This document shows, piece by piece, positions 38,965 to 48,205 of a stretch of 64,000 nucleotides of DNA. The notes under the pieces are model-generated. The model saw nothing but the letters and a program-made list of their open reading frames with translations. It was not told the origin of the DNA and did not search any database. Location of the stretch: contig NZ_CP162487.1 in assembly GCF_041240605.1 (NCBI RefSeq), positions 4,595,001 through 4,659,000 on the forward strand, read 5' to 3'. Positions within the stretch are counted from its first letter, which is position 1, and every line of letters starts with the position of its first letter. Origin of the DNA: Xanthomonas sp. DAR 80977 (GTDB taxonomy: Bacteria; Pseudomonadota; Gammaproteobacteria; Xanthomonadales; Xanthomonadaceae). The position numbers and the translations under genes were made by a program.

Positions 38965-40968
38965 CTATTCCTGGCGCGCGAAACGCACCGCGGACACCAG
39001 TTGCGCCACGCTGTACGGCTTGGCCAGATGTTCCTGGAAACCGGACTGCAGCGCGCGCTGGCGATCGTCGGCGCGGGCCAGCGCGGTCACCGCCACCGCC
39101 GGCAATTCGGCCGCCTGCAGGCCCATGTTCTCGCGGATCGTGCGGATCAGGCCGTAGCCGTCCATGCCCGGCATGCCGATGTCGGTGACCATCACGTCGA
39201 TGCCGCTGTGGCCGCCCTCGTCGAGCACCGCCAGCGCCTCGCTGGCCGAACTGGCGGTGACCACCTCTGCGCCCTGCTCCTCGAGCAGCCGCCGCAGGTA
39301 TTCGAGCATGTCCGGCTGGTCTTCCACCGCCAGCAGGCGCATGCCCTTCAGCGCATACGCCTCCACCACCTGCTCGGCCATCGCGAAGGCGCGCACCTCG
39401 CGCAGCGGCCGCTTGCCCGGCGTGGCGCGGTGCAGCGGCAGGCGCACGCTGAACACCGAACCGCAGCCGCGGCCGTCGCTGGCCGCGCTGACCTGGCCGC
39501 CATGCATCTCCACCAGCTGCTGCACGATCGCCAGGCCCAGGCCGAGGCCGCCGTGCAGGCGCGTGGTGGTGCCGTCGGCCTGGCGGAAGCGGCCGAACAG
39601 GTGCGGCAGGAATTCCGGCGGAATGCCGTCGCCGGAGTCGCGCACCGCCACCGTGACGTGTTCGCCGTCGGCATCCAGGTCGATCGCCAGCTCGATGCGG
39701 CCATGCGCCGGGGTGAACTTGATCGCATTGGACAACAGGTTCCAGAACACCTGCTGCAGGCGCGTGGCATCGCCCAGCACCAGGCACGGCTGCGCCGGCT
39801 CGCGCAGGGTCAGCGCCTGGTCCTTGCCCTCGGCCACAGGCTCCTGCGCGCGCAGCGCTTCGCGCACCTGCTCGGTCAGGTCCAGCGCCTCCACTTCCAA
39901 CTGCACCTTGCCCAGCAGCATGCTGCTCAGGTCGAGCATGTCCGAGATCAGCCGCTGCTGCGCGCGCGCGCTGCTGGCGATCACCGACAGGCCCTTGGTG
40001 CTCGGATCGCCCGGCGGCAGCCGCTGCAGCAGCAGGTCGCTCCAGCCCAGGATGGTGGTCAGCGGCGTGCGCAGTTCGTGCGACAGCGTGGCCAGGAACT
40101 CGTCCTTCAGCCGCGCCATGCTCTCGGCGGCGTTGCGCGCGCTGCGCTCGGATTCGAGCAGCTGCTCGCGGGCCAGTTCGATGTCGCGGCGCTCGGTTAC
40201 GTCCGGGCTGCTGCCGGCCAGGCCGATGAACTCGCCCTCGGCCGAATAGCGCGGCACCGCGGTCATCTCGACCCAGCGCCATTCGCCGTCGTGGCGGCGC
40301 GCGCGGACCAGCGCGCGCAGGTTGCGTTGCTCTTCCAGCGCGCTGCGCAGTTCGAACGCGAACACGCCGGCGTCCTCCGGGTGCAGCACGTCGCCCCAAC
40401 CCGGCCGCGCGTCGTCGGCCTGCAGGTCGATGCCGAAGAATTCGGCATAGGCGGTATTGGTGAAACGCAGCTGGCCGGTGGCGTCCAGCACCCACACCGG
40501 CATCGGCAGGCCTTCGGCGAGCGCGCTGAAGCGCGCCTCGCTCTCGGCCAGGTCGCGCTCCACCCGCTTGCGTTCGGTGATGTCGAGGAACTGCACCGCG
40601 ACCAGGTGCCGCTCCGGCGCGCCGACGCGGAACGCGTCCACCGCCCACCAGCGGCCGAACCCGGCCGCGAAGTTCTCGAACTTGGCCGAGCGCCCGCTCA
40701 GCGCCACCTCGCCGTACACGCGGAACCAGTGCTCCTCGTGGATCGGCGACAGGTCGCGCATGCGCCGGCCGATCACGTCGCGCAGGCCGGTCTCGCGCTC
40801 GAACGCCGGATTGACCTCCAGGAAGACGTAGTCGACCGCGCGCCGGGTATCGTCGAACAGCACCTGCACCACGCAGAACCCGGAATCGATCTTGTCGAAG
40901 ATCTCGCGGTAGTGCAGGTCAGACGCCTGCGCGAGCGACGAGGAGGAAGATTCGGTACTGACATGCAT
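38965..40968 (-). CDS. Hybrid sensor histidine kinase (PAS-PAS-HisKA-HATPase-REC)
   Basis: A cytoplasmic two-component sensor with no membrane segments. In the 667-aa product residues 20-135 and 145-265 are PAS domains (each with a PAC-like tail ending DITERKR and DVTERRD). The phosphorylated His is at residue 297 (FLATLSHELRTPL), followed by the N, G1 and G2 boxes (WNLLSNAIKFTP, DSGDGIPP, GGLGLGLAIV). The receiver at the C-terminus has the phospho-accepting Asp in VMVTDIGMP and a conserved Lys in AKPYS. No cognate output regulator is adjacent, so phosphate probably passes to a partner elsewhere. The signal is unknown. Confidence 0.9.
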   Translation of the reverse strand: MHVSTESSSSSLAQASDLHYREIFDKIDSGFCVVQVLFDDTRRAVDYVFLEVNPAFERETGLRDVIGRRMRDLSPIHEEHWFRVYGEVALSGRSAKFENFAAGFGRWWAVDAFRVGAPERHLVAVQFLDITERKRVERDLAESEARFSALAEGLPMPVWVLDATGQLRFTNTAYAEFFGIDLQADDARPGWGDVLHPEDAGVFAFELRSALEEQRNLRALVRARRHDGEWRWVEMTAVPRYSAEGEFIGLAGSSPDVTERRDIELAREQLLESERSARNAAESMARLKDEFLATLSHELRTPLTTILGWSDLLLQRLPPGDPSTKGLSVIASSARAQQRLISDMLDLSSMLLGKVQLEVEALDLTEQVREALRAQEPVAEGKDQALTLREPAQPCLVLGDATRLQQVFWNLLSNAIKFTPAHGRIELAIDLDADGEHVTVAVRDSGDGIPPEFLPHLFGRFRQADGTTTRLHGGLGLGLAIVQQLVEMHGGQVSAASDGRGCGSVFSVRLPLHRATPGKRPLREVRAFAMAEQVVEAYALKGMRLLAVEDQPDMLEYLRRLLEEQGAEVVTASSASEALAVLDEGGHSGIDVMVTDIGMPGMDGYGLIRTIRENMGLQAAELPAVAVTALARADDRQRALQSGFQEHLAKPYSVAQLVSAVRFARQE

Positions 40969-41139
40969 GAGGGAGTTTGCTCTGGAGACGGCCAGCGGCG
41001 GAAGCGACGACGCGCTCTGCGCCCACGGCGTGATGACGGATGCTCAGGACCAGAAACGGCGCGATCGACCCTGCATCTTGTTAATCCGCTCCGCTGCCGT
41101 CAAGCCGCGCCGACCGTTCGGCGCCGCGAACGCAGCCGC

Positions 41140-41397
41140 TCACCAGAGGAAGGCGACGACCAGCACGATCCCCAGCAGCGACAGCGCGATGCCGGCCAGG
41201 ACGCCCCATTGGGTCAGCTGCGCGCTGCGCAGCGCCTGCTCTTCCAGCCAGCGTTCGGCCTCCTGCCGCCATGGCGACGGCGGCGACTGCCCCAGCATCT
41301 GCTGCACCCGCACCACGCCCAGTTGGCGGCATTGCTGCCGGCACTGCTCGGGTGCGGCGGGGGCGGCGACCTCTTCGGGCGCGATTGCATAGGACAT
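41140..41397 (-). CDS. Small membrane protein of unknown function
   Basis: The 85-aa product has an acidic Ala/Pro-rich start, a segment with two Cys (EQCRQQCRQLG), a Trp-containing helix and one C-terminal membrane segment (WGVLAGIALSLLGIVLVVAFLW). It is followed by no conserved partner. The ATG at 41397 is in a region rich in GC and lacks a strong ribosome binding site. Probably a tail-anchored inner-membrane protein; the family is not recognised. Confidence 0.5.
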   Translation of the reverse strand: MSYAIAPEEVAAPAAPEQCRQQCRQLGVVRVQQMLGQSPPSPWRQEAERWLEEQALRSAQLTQWGVLAGIALSLLGIVLVVAFLW

Positions 41398-41429
41398 GCG
41401 CGGTCTCCCTCTATCTCTATCCGTTGTTT

Positions 41430-41900
41430 CTAGCCCAGCGTGAAACGCGGGCTGTCGCTGGTCAGCTCGTGCTCCACCGCCATCCGCGCCAGGCGCGTGT
41501 AGTTGGCGCGCGGACCGGCGCCGCGGCCGACGATCAGGCCCAGGTACTCCAGGCCGGTCCAGACCCGCGCCTTCCACTCGACCCCGCTCTCGGCCAGCAC
41601 CAGGGTCAGCGAATAGCGGAAGGGCTGCCCCTGCGGATTGCGGAAGGCATAGATCGGCGGGAACTGCACCGCCACGTCCTGCTGCTCGCCCAGCGAGGCC
41701 AGGTAGCGGCGCAGTTCCTGGCGCACGTCCTCGCCCGGGGTCAGGCGCAGGTGGCGCGCCGCCGCGTCCAGGTCCGCCTGCTGGTCGACGAAACTGGCCG
41801 CGCCGCTCGCCGGGCTGTGCCCATGCCGCTTGGCCCAGTCGATGAACTGCAGGCGCACGTCGGACGCGGCGTGGGCCTGGTGGAACAGCGGCATCTTCAT
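41430..41900 (-). CDS. Conserved hypothetical protein
   Basis: The 156-aa product is soluble-looking, with no signal or membrane segment. It has mixed helix and strand content: FIDWAKRHGHS, VDQQADLDAAARHLRL and FRYSLTLVLAESGVEWKARVWTGLEYLG. The ATG at 41900 begins MKMPLFHQAHAASDVR. It shares the strand with the small membrane protein gene 33 bp downstream, which may form a pair. No function can be assigned. Confidence 0.55.
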   Translation of the reverse strand: MKMPLFHQAHAASDVRLQFIDWAKRHGHSPASGAASFVDQQADLDAAARHLRLTPGEDVRQELRRYLASLGEQQDVAVQFPPIYAFRNPQGQPFRYSLTLVLAESGVEWKARVWTGLEYLGLIVGRGAGPRANYTRLARMAVEHELTSDSPRFTLG

Positions 41901-42096
41901 GCGATCCCCGAATCACGTTTGTGGCGGCCATGGTCGCGCCGGCGCCGTGAAGCGCACGGCGACGCGGCGTGAACCGCATGTCACCTGGCCGCGCCCATGA
42001 ACCGGCGGCGAACGGCGGCCGCGGGCGGCCACGGCGCGATTGCGGCGGCGCGCGCGCAGGCACACACTGGCGGGGCCGTTTCCGTGGAGATCCGCC

Positions 42097-42666
42097 ATGA
42101 AGATCCGATATGCCTGGATGGCGCTGGCCCTGGCCTGCCTGGTGGCGGGCGGCGCCTCCGCCGAGATCCGCAACGTCACCGATCCGCAGGCCGCGCGCAG
42201 CACCGAGGGCGACAGCCCGGTGCAGGTGCGCTGGACCGATCCGGCCGCCTTCAGCGAACTGCGCTACAGCCGCAACCGCTGGGAAGCGCAGCGTGGCGAC
42301 TGGGTGCGGCAGCTGGCCGACTACCTGCAGCAGCGCGCCGGCAAGCAGTTGGCGCCCGGCCAGCGGCTGGAGGTGGAGCTGACCGACATCAAGCGCGCCG
42401 GCGACTACGAGTCCTGGCACGGCCCGCAGTGGAACGACGTGCGGGTGATGCGCGACATCTACCCGCCGCGCATCAGCTTGAACTTCACCCTGTACGGCGC
42501 CGACGGCCAGGTGCTGGAGCAGGGCGAGCGCAAGCTGCTCGACACCAGCTACCTGCTCAACAGCTCGATCGGCCTGAGCAACGACCCGCTGCGCTACGAG
42601 AAGCGCATGCTCGACGACTGGCTGCGCCGCCAATTCCGCGACCAGGCGGCGGTGGCCGAGCGCTGA
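42097..42666 (+). CDS. DUF3016 family secreted protein
   Basis: The 189-aa product has a signal peptide ending GGASA-EIRNV (about residue 23) and the DUF3016 features VRWTDPAAFSELRYSR, LADYLQQRAGKQLAPGQRLEVELTDIKRAGDYE and a C-terminal DPLRYEKRMLDDWLRRQF. These proteins occur widely in Xanthomonadaceae and are periplasmic; role unknown. The ATG at 42097 is preceded by GGAGA. The 110-bp tandem array follows on the same strand. Confidence 0.8.
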   Translation: MKIRYAWMALALACLVAGGASAEIRNVTDPQAARSTEGDSPVQVRWTDPAAFSELRYSRNRWEAQRGDWVRQLADYLQQRAGKQLAPGQRLEVELTDIKRAGDYESWHGPQWNDVRVMRDIYPPRISLNFTLYGADGQVLEQGERKLLDTSYLLNSSIGLSNDPLRYEKRMLDDWLRRQFRDQAAVAER

Positions 42667-42780
42667 GCCGGCGGATCGCACTGGCTGGCGGCATTGCCAT
42701 GTCCTGTGCGGGCGACGCCCGGCGGCCATGGCAAGGCATCGCGGCGGTCGCCTGCCGCGGCGAGTCTTTCGCTGCGCATG

Positions 42781-43258
42781 CATCGCGGCTTCGCTCGTCG
42801 CGACTGAAGTCGCTCCCACAGTGACTTGCGGCGAACTGGCTGGGGCCCTGTAGGACGAGCTTCGGCGCCGATCCTGCCCGAAGCGGCTGGCATCGCGGCT
42901 TCGCTCGTCGCGGCTGAAGTCGCTCCCACAGTGACTTGCGGCGAGTTGGCTGGGGCCCTGTAGGACGAGCTTCGGCACCGATCCCGCCCGAAGCGGCAGG
43001 CATCGCGGCTTCGCTCGTCGCGGCTGAAGCCGCTCCTACAGGACTTGCAGTTGGTTGGCTGGGGCCTGCAGGAGGGGCTTCGGCTCCGACCCTGTCCGAA
43101 AGCATCAGGCATCGCGGCTTCGCTCGTCGCGGCTGAAGCCGCTCCTACAGGGCTTGCGGTTGGTTGGCTGGGGCCTGCAGGAGGGGCTTCGGCCCCGACC
43201 CCGTCCGAAAGCATCAAGCATCGCGGCTTCTCTCGTCGCGGCTGAAGCCGCTCCTACG
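42781..43258. repeat. Tandem array of five about 110-bp units containing REP halves
   Basis: Units start CATCGCGGCTTCGCTCGTCG at 42781, 42891, 43001, 43110 and 43219 (periods 110, 110, 109, 109), the last truncated. Each unit holds a REP half (CGGCTGAAGCCGCTCCTACA or a TCGCTCCCACA variant), a TTGGCTGGGGCC linker and a GAGGGGCTTCGG inverted half. Between copies the sequence changes gradually, from CCCACAGTGACTTGC in units 1-2 to CTACAGG-type in 3-4. A related GTGGGAGGGACTTCAGTCCC element sits at 43310-43330. This explains most of the 789-bp gap 42667-43455, which holds no gene. Confidence 0.9.
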
Positions 43259-43455
43259 AGGAGCGGAGGGTTCTGGACGCGAAGCGTTTGGACGCGATGC
43301 GCACCTGTGTGGGAGGGACTTCAGTCCCGACTGCAGCCAGGCTCCGCGAGGCCAGCGCTTCGCTCGGCGCGCGATGGCCGTGCGCCGCTCGCTTCAGGTC
43401 GACGGTCGCGGCCGCCGGTCGAGGCACCCGCCGCGTCCCTGCGAACGCGCGGCGC

Positions 43456-44529
43456 TCAGCCACCCAGGTACTGGCGCGGCGCGCGCTTGAGTCCGCACAG
43501 CAGGCGGTAGGCGCTGGAGCTGCAGCGCGCGGCCAGGGTGTCGATGCGCGGCTGCGCGCCCCACAGCTGCACCTCGCTGCCGAGCCCGGCCTGCGGGTGC
43601 TCGGTCAGGTCCACGGTCAGCATGTCCATCGACACCCGCCCGATCAGCACGCCGGGGGCGCCGTCGATCAGCACCGGCGTGCCGTTCGGCGCGAACTGCG
43701 GATAGCCGTCGGCATAGCCGATCGCCACCACGCCGACCCGGGTCGGCCGCGGCGCGACGAAGCGCGCGCCGTAGCCGACCGGCTCGCCGGCGGCCAGCTC
43801 GCGCACCGCGATGACCTTGGACTGCAAGGTCATCACCGGGCGCAACTCGCCAGGCAGCTCGGCGCCGGCGGCGAACGGGTCGGCCCCATACAGCATCAGC
43901 CCGGGACGGCTCCAATCGCTATGCAGCTGCGGCCAGCCCAGCAGCCCCGGCGAATTGCACAGGCTGGTCTCCCCGGCCAGGCCGGCGGTGGCCTGGCGGA
44001 ACACCTCGGCTTGCTCCAGGGTGCGCGCACTGTCCAGCTCGTCGGCGCGCGCGAAATGGCTCATCAGCACCAGCCGCTCGACCTGCGGCAGCGCGCTCAG
44101 GCGCGCGTGCGCGGCGCGGAACTCGTCCGGCGCCAGGCCCAGACGGTGCATGCCGCTGTCCAGTTTCAGCCACAGGCACAGCGGCTGCGGCGCGGCGTAG
44201 GCGGCGATCGCCTCCACCTGCCACGGCGAGGCCACCGCGCACCACAGGCCGTGCGCGGCGATCAGCGGCAGCTCGTCGGCGTCGAAGAAGCCTTCCAGCA
44301 GCAGGATCGGCGCGGCGATGCCAGCCTGGCGCAGTTCCAGCGCCTCCTCGATGCAGGCCACCGCGAAGCCGTCGGCCTCCGCTTCCAGCGCGCGCGCGCA
44401 GGCCACCGCGCCGTGCCCGTAGGCATCGGCCTTGACCACCGCCAGCGCCTTGCCGCCGCCCAGTTGCCGGGCCAGGCGGTAGTTGTGGCGCAGCGCGTGC
44501 AGATCGATCAATGCACGGGCTGGGCGCAC
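43456..44529 (-). CDS. dadX: Alanine racemase, catabolic type
   Basis: Interconverts D- and L-alanine; with DadA it supports growth on L-alanine. The 357-aa PLP enzyme has the PLP Lys in [10 protein letters not shown] and the opposite-face Tyr in GYGARF, plus the RPGLMLYG and [12 protein letters not shown] segments. The start GTG at 44529 lies inside the last codons of dadA (22-bp overlap) and has a GAGG 8 nt upstream. The overlap and order mark it as DadX rather than the biosynthetic Alr. Confidence 0.93.
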   Translation of the reverse strand: MRPARALIDLHALRHNYRLARQLGGGKALAVVKADAYGHGAVACARALEAEADGFAVACIEEALELRQAGIAAPILLLEGFFDADELPLIAAHGLWCAVASPWQVEAIAAYAAPQPLCLWLKLDSGMHRLGLAPDEFRAAHARLSALPQVERLVLMSHFARADELDSARTLEQAEVFRQATAGLAGETSLCNSPGLLGWPQLHSDWSRPGLMLYGADPFAAGAELPGELRPVMTLQSKVIAVRELAAGEPVGYGARFVAPRPTRVGVVAIGYADGYPQFAPNGTPVLIDGAPGVLIGRVSMDMLTVDLTEHPQAGLGSEVQLWGAQPRIDTLAARCSSSAYRLLCGLKRAPRQYLGG

Positions 44530-45815
44530 GAACTTGCCTCGGCGACGGGCGCCGGGGCGCGGCGCGAATAACGGAAGATGTCCAGGCCCTCGCCGCTGAT
44601 CTGCGGCTGGCGCGAGGCAATCAGGTCGGCCAGGTAGCGGCCGGAGCCGCAGGCCATGGTCCAGCCCAGGGTGCCGTGGCCGGTGTTGAGGAACAGGTTG
44701 CGGTAGCCGGTGGCGCCCACCACCGGGGTGCCGTCGGGGGTGGCCGGGCGCAGCCCGGTCCAGAATTCGGCGCGGGCCAGATCGCCGCCGCGCGGGTACA
44801 GGTCGTTCACTACGTTTTCCAGGGTGGCGCGGCGCCGGGCCGGCAGCGACAGGTCGAAGCCGGCCAGTTCGGCCATGCCGCCGACGCGGATGCGCTGGTC
44901 GAAGCGGGTGATCGCCACTTTGTAGGTTTCATCGAGGATCGTGGACATCGGGGCCAGCGCCGCGTCGCGGATCGGCAACGTCAGCGAATAGCCCTTCAAC
45001 GGATACACCGGCAGGCGGATGCCCAGCGGCGCAAGCAGCTGCGGAGAATAACTCCCCAGCGCGACCACGTAGCGGTCGGCGCGCTCGATCCGGCCGCCGA
45101 TGCGCACGCCGTCGATGCGGTCGCCGTCGGCGTGCAGCCCGTCGATCGTCTCGCCGTAGCGGAACTGCACGCCGGCCGCGGCGGCCAGCGCGGCCAGGCG
45201 CTGGGTGAACAGGCGGCAGTCGCCGGTCTGGTCGTTGGGCAGGCGCAGCGCGCCGACCAGGGTGGCCGGGGCGCTGGCCAGCGCCGGCTCGATGCGGGCG
45301 ATGCCGGCGCGGTCGAGCAGTTCGTAGGGCACGCCGTACTCGCGCAGCACCTCGATGTCCTTGGCCGCGCCGTCCAGTTGCGCCTGGGTGCGGAACAGCT
45401 GGGTGGTGCCGAGCTGGCGCCCTTCGTATTCGATGCCGGTGTCGGCGCGCAGCTGGTCCAGGCAGTCGCGGCTGTACTCGGACAGCCGCACCATGCGCGC
45501 CTTGTTGATCGCGTAGCGCTCGGCGGTGCAGTTGCGCAGCATCTGCGCCAGCCACAGGTACTGGCGGATGTCGGCGGTCGGGGTGATGGCCAGCGGCGCA
45601 TGGCGCTGGAACAGCCACTTCAGCGCTTTCAGCGGCACGCCCGGCGCCGCCCATGGCGAGGCGTAGCCCGGCGACACCTGCCCGGCGTTGGCATAGCTGG
45701 TCTCCAGCCCGGCCGCGGGCTGGCGATCGACCACCGTCACTTCGCAGCCGCTGCGCGCCAGGTACCACGCCGTGGCCGTGCCGATCACACCGCTGCCGAG
45801 AACCAGAACCCGCAT
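44508..45815 (-). CDS. dadA: D-amino acid dehydrogenase (D-alanine oxidising)
   Basis: Membrane-associated FAD enzyme that oxidises D-alanine to pyruvate and NH3. The 435-aa product starts with the dinucleotide-binding [20 protein letters not shown], has the [20 protein letters not shown] segment, and ends with [24 protein letters not shown] precedes the ATG at 45815. It forms an operon with dadX and is divergent from lrp, which activates or represses dad genes in E. coli and Pseudomonas. Confidence 0.95.
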   Translation of the reverse strand: MRVLVLGSGVIGTATAWYLARSGCEVTVVDRQPAAGLETSYANAGQVSPGYASPWAAPGVPLKALKWLFQRHAPLAITPTADIRQYLWLAQMLRNCTAERYAINKARMVRLSEYSRDCLDQLRADTGIEYEGRQLGTTQLFRTQAQLDGAAKDIEVLREYGVPYELLDRAGIARIEPALASAPATLVGALRLPNDQTGDCRLFTQRLAALAAAAGVQFRYGETIDGLHADGDRIDGVRIGGRIERADRYVVALGSYSPQLLAPLGIRLPVYPLKGYSLTLPIRDAALAPMSTILDETYKVAITRFDQRIRVGGMAELAGFDLSLPARRRATLENVVNDLYPRGGDLARAEFWTGLRPATPDGTPVVGATGYRNLFLNTGHGTLGWTMACGSGRYLADLIASRQPQISGEGLDIFRYSRRAPAPVAEASSCAQPVH

Positions 45816-45893
45816 GCGCTTACCTCTGTCGGATCAAATCCCTGGCTGGATGGCGCCAGGGATGGGTTTAGGGGCAGTATATGAAGCGCAACC

Positions 45894-45908
45894 CAGGATT
45901 TTCCCCTG
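45894..45908. promoter_or_regulatory. Candidate Lrp-binding site
   Basis: CAG-N9-CTG with an AT-rich centre (CAGGATTTTCCCCTG) matches 10 of 15 positions of the Lrp consensus YAGHAWATTWTDCTR. It lies between dadA and lrp, 78 bp from the dadA start and 56 bp from lrp. Confidence 0.4.
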
Positions 45909-45963
45909 ATTTTCGACTCATCGGCAGGCCAATGCCCTGCCCCAGCCTGCCGAGACCCGCGCC

Positions 45964-46443
45964 ATGGCCGCACGCGCCCGCGAACTGGACAAGATCGACC
46001 GCAAGATCCTGCGCATCCTGCAGCAGGAAGGGCGCATCTCCTTCACCGAACTGGGCGAGCGGGTCGGCCTGTCGACCACGCCGTGCACCGAGCGGGTGCG
46101 CCGGCTGGAACGCGACGGCGCCATCACCGGCTACTACGCGCGGCTGGACCCGCATTACCTCAAGGCCAGCCTGCTGGTGTTCGTGGAGATCAGCCTGGCC
46201 TACAAGTCCGGCGACATCTTCGAGGAATTCCGGCGTGCGGCGCTGAAGCTGCCCAACGTGCTGGAGTGCCACCTGGTCTCGGGCGACTTCGACTACCTGA
46301 TCAAGGCGCGGATCAGCGAGATGGCCTCGTACCGCAAGCTGCTCGGCAGCACCCTGCTGACCCTGCCGCACGTGCGCGAATCCAAGAGCTACATCGTGAT
46401 GGAGGAAGTGAAGGAGACGCTGAGCCTGCCGATCGCCGACTGA
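45964..46443 (+). CDS. lrp: Lrp/AsnC-family regulator
   Basis: The 159-aa product has the AsnC helix-turn-helix (LDKIDRKILRILQQEGRISFTELGERVGLSTTPCTERVRRLERDGAI) and the RAM ligand-binding domain with LECHLVSGDFDYLIKAR. Highly similar in layout to Lrp. It is divergent from dadA-dadX by 148 bp with a candidate operator between, so it likely controls D-alanine catabolism and itself. Global roles cannot be judged here. Confidence 0.92.
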   Translation: MAARARELDKIDRKILRILQQEGRISFTELGERVGLSTTPCTERVRRLERDGAITGYYARLDPHYLKASLLVFVEISLAYKSGDIFEEFRRAALKLPNVLECHLVSGDFDYLIKARISEMASYRKLLGSTLLTLPHVRESKSYIVMEEVKETLSLPIAD

Positions 46444-46448
46444 GCGCA

Positions 46449-46660
46449 AGCCCCTCTCCCGCCGGCGACCGAAGCAAGTCCCGTGGGAGAAAGGAGTTGG
46501 GGTGAGGGTACGGCGCGAAGCGGCTCGCGGAGTTTAGGTACACGAGGCGGCGCCCATACCCTTATCCGCCCCGTCGGCGCACCTTCCCCCGAAAAAGGGG
46601 CCATGGTCCCGATGGGAGAAGGAAACGCCTGATCCCGACAGGAGCAGGACAAGCCTGTCG
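46449..46660. repeat. Intergenic CCCCTCTCCC/GGGAGAAAGG-type inverted repeat
   Basis: CCCCTCTCCCGCCGG faces GTGGGAGAAAGGAGTTGGGG, followed by CCTTCCCCCGAAAAAGGGGC and CCCGATGGGAGAAGGAA. These are typical noncoding repeats of this family of genomes. The stretch is otherwise empty of genes. Confidence 0.6.
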
Positions 46661-46710
46661 AGGGGAGACGGAGTGGGCGCAATGCGCAGCGCCCTGCGCA
46701 TCGGACACGC

Positions 46711-47088
46711 TTACGCCAGCAGCTTTTCCAGCTCGTCGCGCGAGGTGTGCGCGTGGTTCTTGGCCAGTTCCGACACCACCCGCTTCTGGACCTCCTTGTG
46801 CAGCAGCGGCCGCAGCTGGCCCAGCGTCTGCGGGTCGGCGACCAGCACCAGGTGCTCGAAGTCGCTGCGCAGCGCGCTCTGGTACAGGCGCTCGGCCAGC
46901 TGGCGGACGAAGCCGGCCTCGTCCATGGTCATCGGCCGGTCGCCGTCCTCGACGCCTTCGATGGGCGTGGGGGTCAGCACTTCGGTCTGCTCCAGCAGCG
47001 AGGTCTGGCCGGCCAGATTGGTGCGGAACAGGCGTGCGCTGACGCGATCGGCGACGACCACCAGGGTGTTGTCGGGAAGCTTGCTCAT
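46711..47088 (-). CDS. Host-attachment-protein (PF10116-like) family member
   Basis: The 125-aa product starts MSKLPDNTLVVVADRVSARLFRTN and contains DFEHLVLVADPQTLGQLRPLLHKEVQKRV, the pattern of a small family annotated as required for attachment to host cells and structurally similar to eRF1-like domains. Function in bacteria is unclear. AGGAGA precedes the ATG at 47088. It is a single gene convergent with lrp. Confidence 0.75.
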   Translation of the reverse strand: MSKLPDNTLVVVADRVSARLFRTNLAGQTSLLEQTEVLTPTPIEGVEDGDRPMTMDEAGFVRQLAERLYQSALRSDFEHLVLVADPQTLGQLRPLLHKEVQKRVVSELAKNHAHTSRDELEKLLA

Positions 47089-47218
47089 CGGTTCTCCTAG
47101 CGTAGGTACGGCGCAGGCGGCGAAAGCGCCTGCGTCGGAGCAGTCTAGGAAGCGGTTCGTGAGGATCGCGACCACGGCGCGTTGCCGCGCTTTCACGCCG
47201 CGGCCGCGGGCATTGGCG

Positions 47219-47602
47219 CTAGTCGTCGATGCGCTGGCCGTCGCCGCTGGGCACGGTGCTGTGGTAGCGGCCGCTGCGCGTGTCCAGCACCCGGTTGGGG
47301 CCGACCTGCACGGCGCCGGGAATGAGACGGCCGCTGCGGTCGTACAGCTTGACCGGCCGCCGATCGGCGGCGGCGGCGGCATTGGCGGGCGACGGCTTGG
47401 CCTTGGCCGGCTTGCGCACAGACGATGGCGAGGCCTGCGGGCGGTCGTCCAGGCTGGACGACACCGGCGCGGTCCTGGCGGCCGGCGCCGACTGCAGCGT
47501 GGTCGATTGCCGGGTGGCGGTCGGCGAGGACGGCGCCGAATCGAGGCTCTGCGCCGTCGCCAGCGCCGCGATGGCGGCCACGCGAATGAGGGAAGAAGGC
47601 AC
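47219..47602 (-). CDS. Small secreted protein of unknown function
   Basis: The 127-aa product has an N-terminal signal (MPSSLIRVAAIAALATAQS), a disordered Ser/Pro/Ala middle, and a C-terminal domain LYDRSGRLIPGAVQVGPNRVLDTRSGRYHSTVPSG. The GTG at 47602 is preferred because GGAG lies 5 nt upstream; a longer reading to 47632 has none. The C-terminal segment looks conserved; the repeated LIPGA-type motif is not a known enzyme signature. Divergent from msrB. Confidence 0.6.
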   Translation of the reverse strand: MPSSLIRVAAIAALATAQSLDSAPSSPTATRQSTTLQSAPAARTAPVSSSLDDRPQASPSSVRKPAKAKPSPANAAAAADRRPVKLYDRSGRLIPGAVQVGPNRVLDTRSGRYHSTVPSGDGQRIDD

Positions 47603-47740
47603 AACCGCTCCGTAGTTCCGTGATCGACGCACCCACGCTAGCGCAACCGGACCGCCACGTCGATGCCGCCTGCACCCGGCTTGATCGCCGCGGCGCCGCC
47701 CTCATCTTGTCCGCATCCTTCCGCGCCGCAGGCCCCCGCC

Positions 47741-48205
47741 ATGAGCCGATTCGACCTCACGCCTCCCACGCCCGCCGAACGCGAGCGCCTGATCGCCGGA
47801 CTCGACGCCGAGGAGCGCCGGGTGTTGCTGCAGCACGGCACCGAAGCGCCGTTCTGCGGCGTGTTCCTGGACAACAAGCTGGAGGGCGTCTACACCTGCC
47901 GGCTGTGCGGCCTGCCGCTGTTCCGTTCCAGCGCCAAGTTCGATTCGGGCACCGGCTGGCCCAGCTTCTTCGCGCCCTATCACCCGGCCCACGTGCGCGA
48001 GATCCGCGATACCAGCCACGGCATGATCCGCACCGAGATCGTCTGCGCGCGCTGCGACAGCCACCTCGGTCATGTGTTCCCGGACGGCCCGCCGCCCAGC
48101 GGCGAGCGGCACTGCCTGAACTCGGTGTCGCTGCAGTTCACCGAGCAGGGCCAGGCGCTGCCCAATCCGTTGCAGCGCGGCGGCGGCGACGCCGAACCTG
48201 CCTGA
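47741..48205 (+). CDS. msrB: Peptide methionine (R)-S-oxide reductase
   Basis: Reduces methionine-R-sulfoxide in proteins. The 154-aa product has the zinc-binding CxxC pairs Cys-53/Cys-56 (CRLC) and Cys-102/Cys-105 (CARC), the FDSGTGWPSF motif, and the catalytic Cys-125 in RHCLNSVSL. There is no N-terminal signal, so it acts in the cytoplasm. I chose the ATG at 47741; a longer reading to 47663 is in the upstream leader. It stands alone before motAB. Confidence 0.93.
   Translation: MSRFDLTPPTPAERERLIAGLDAEERRVLLQHGTEAPFCGVFLDNKLEGVYTCRLCGLPLFRSSAKFDSGTGWPSFFAPYHPAHVREIRDTSHGMIRTEIVCARCDSHLGHVFPDGPPPSGERHCLNSVSLQFTEQGQALPNPLQRGGGDAEPA

Noticed and set aside
39001-41433. An 810-aa plus-strand open frame
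   Set aside because: Antisense to the hybrid sensor kinase, whose domains are all recognisable.
41901-42096. Small gene between the hypothetical protein and DUF3016
   Set aside because: No start with a ribosome binding site and no conserved-looking sequence.
42781-43258. CRISPR array
   Set aside because: Units are about 110 bp, diverge gradually and touch each other, with no constant short repeat separating unique spacers, and no cas genes are present.
42936-43510. Short open frames encoding repeated Arg-rich peptides
   Set aside because: They are readings of the 110-bp tandem repeats, with no ribosome binding sites.
46444-46710. Short gene between lrp and the attachment-protein gene
   Set aside because: The sequence is composed of CCCCTCTCCC/GGGAGAAGG inverted repeats; open frames are not credible.
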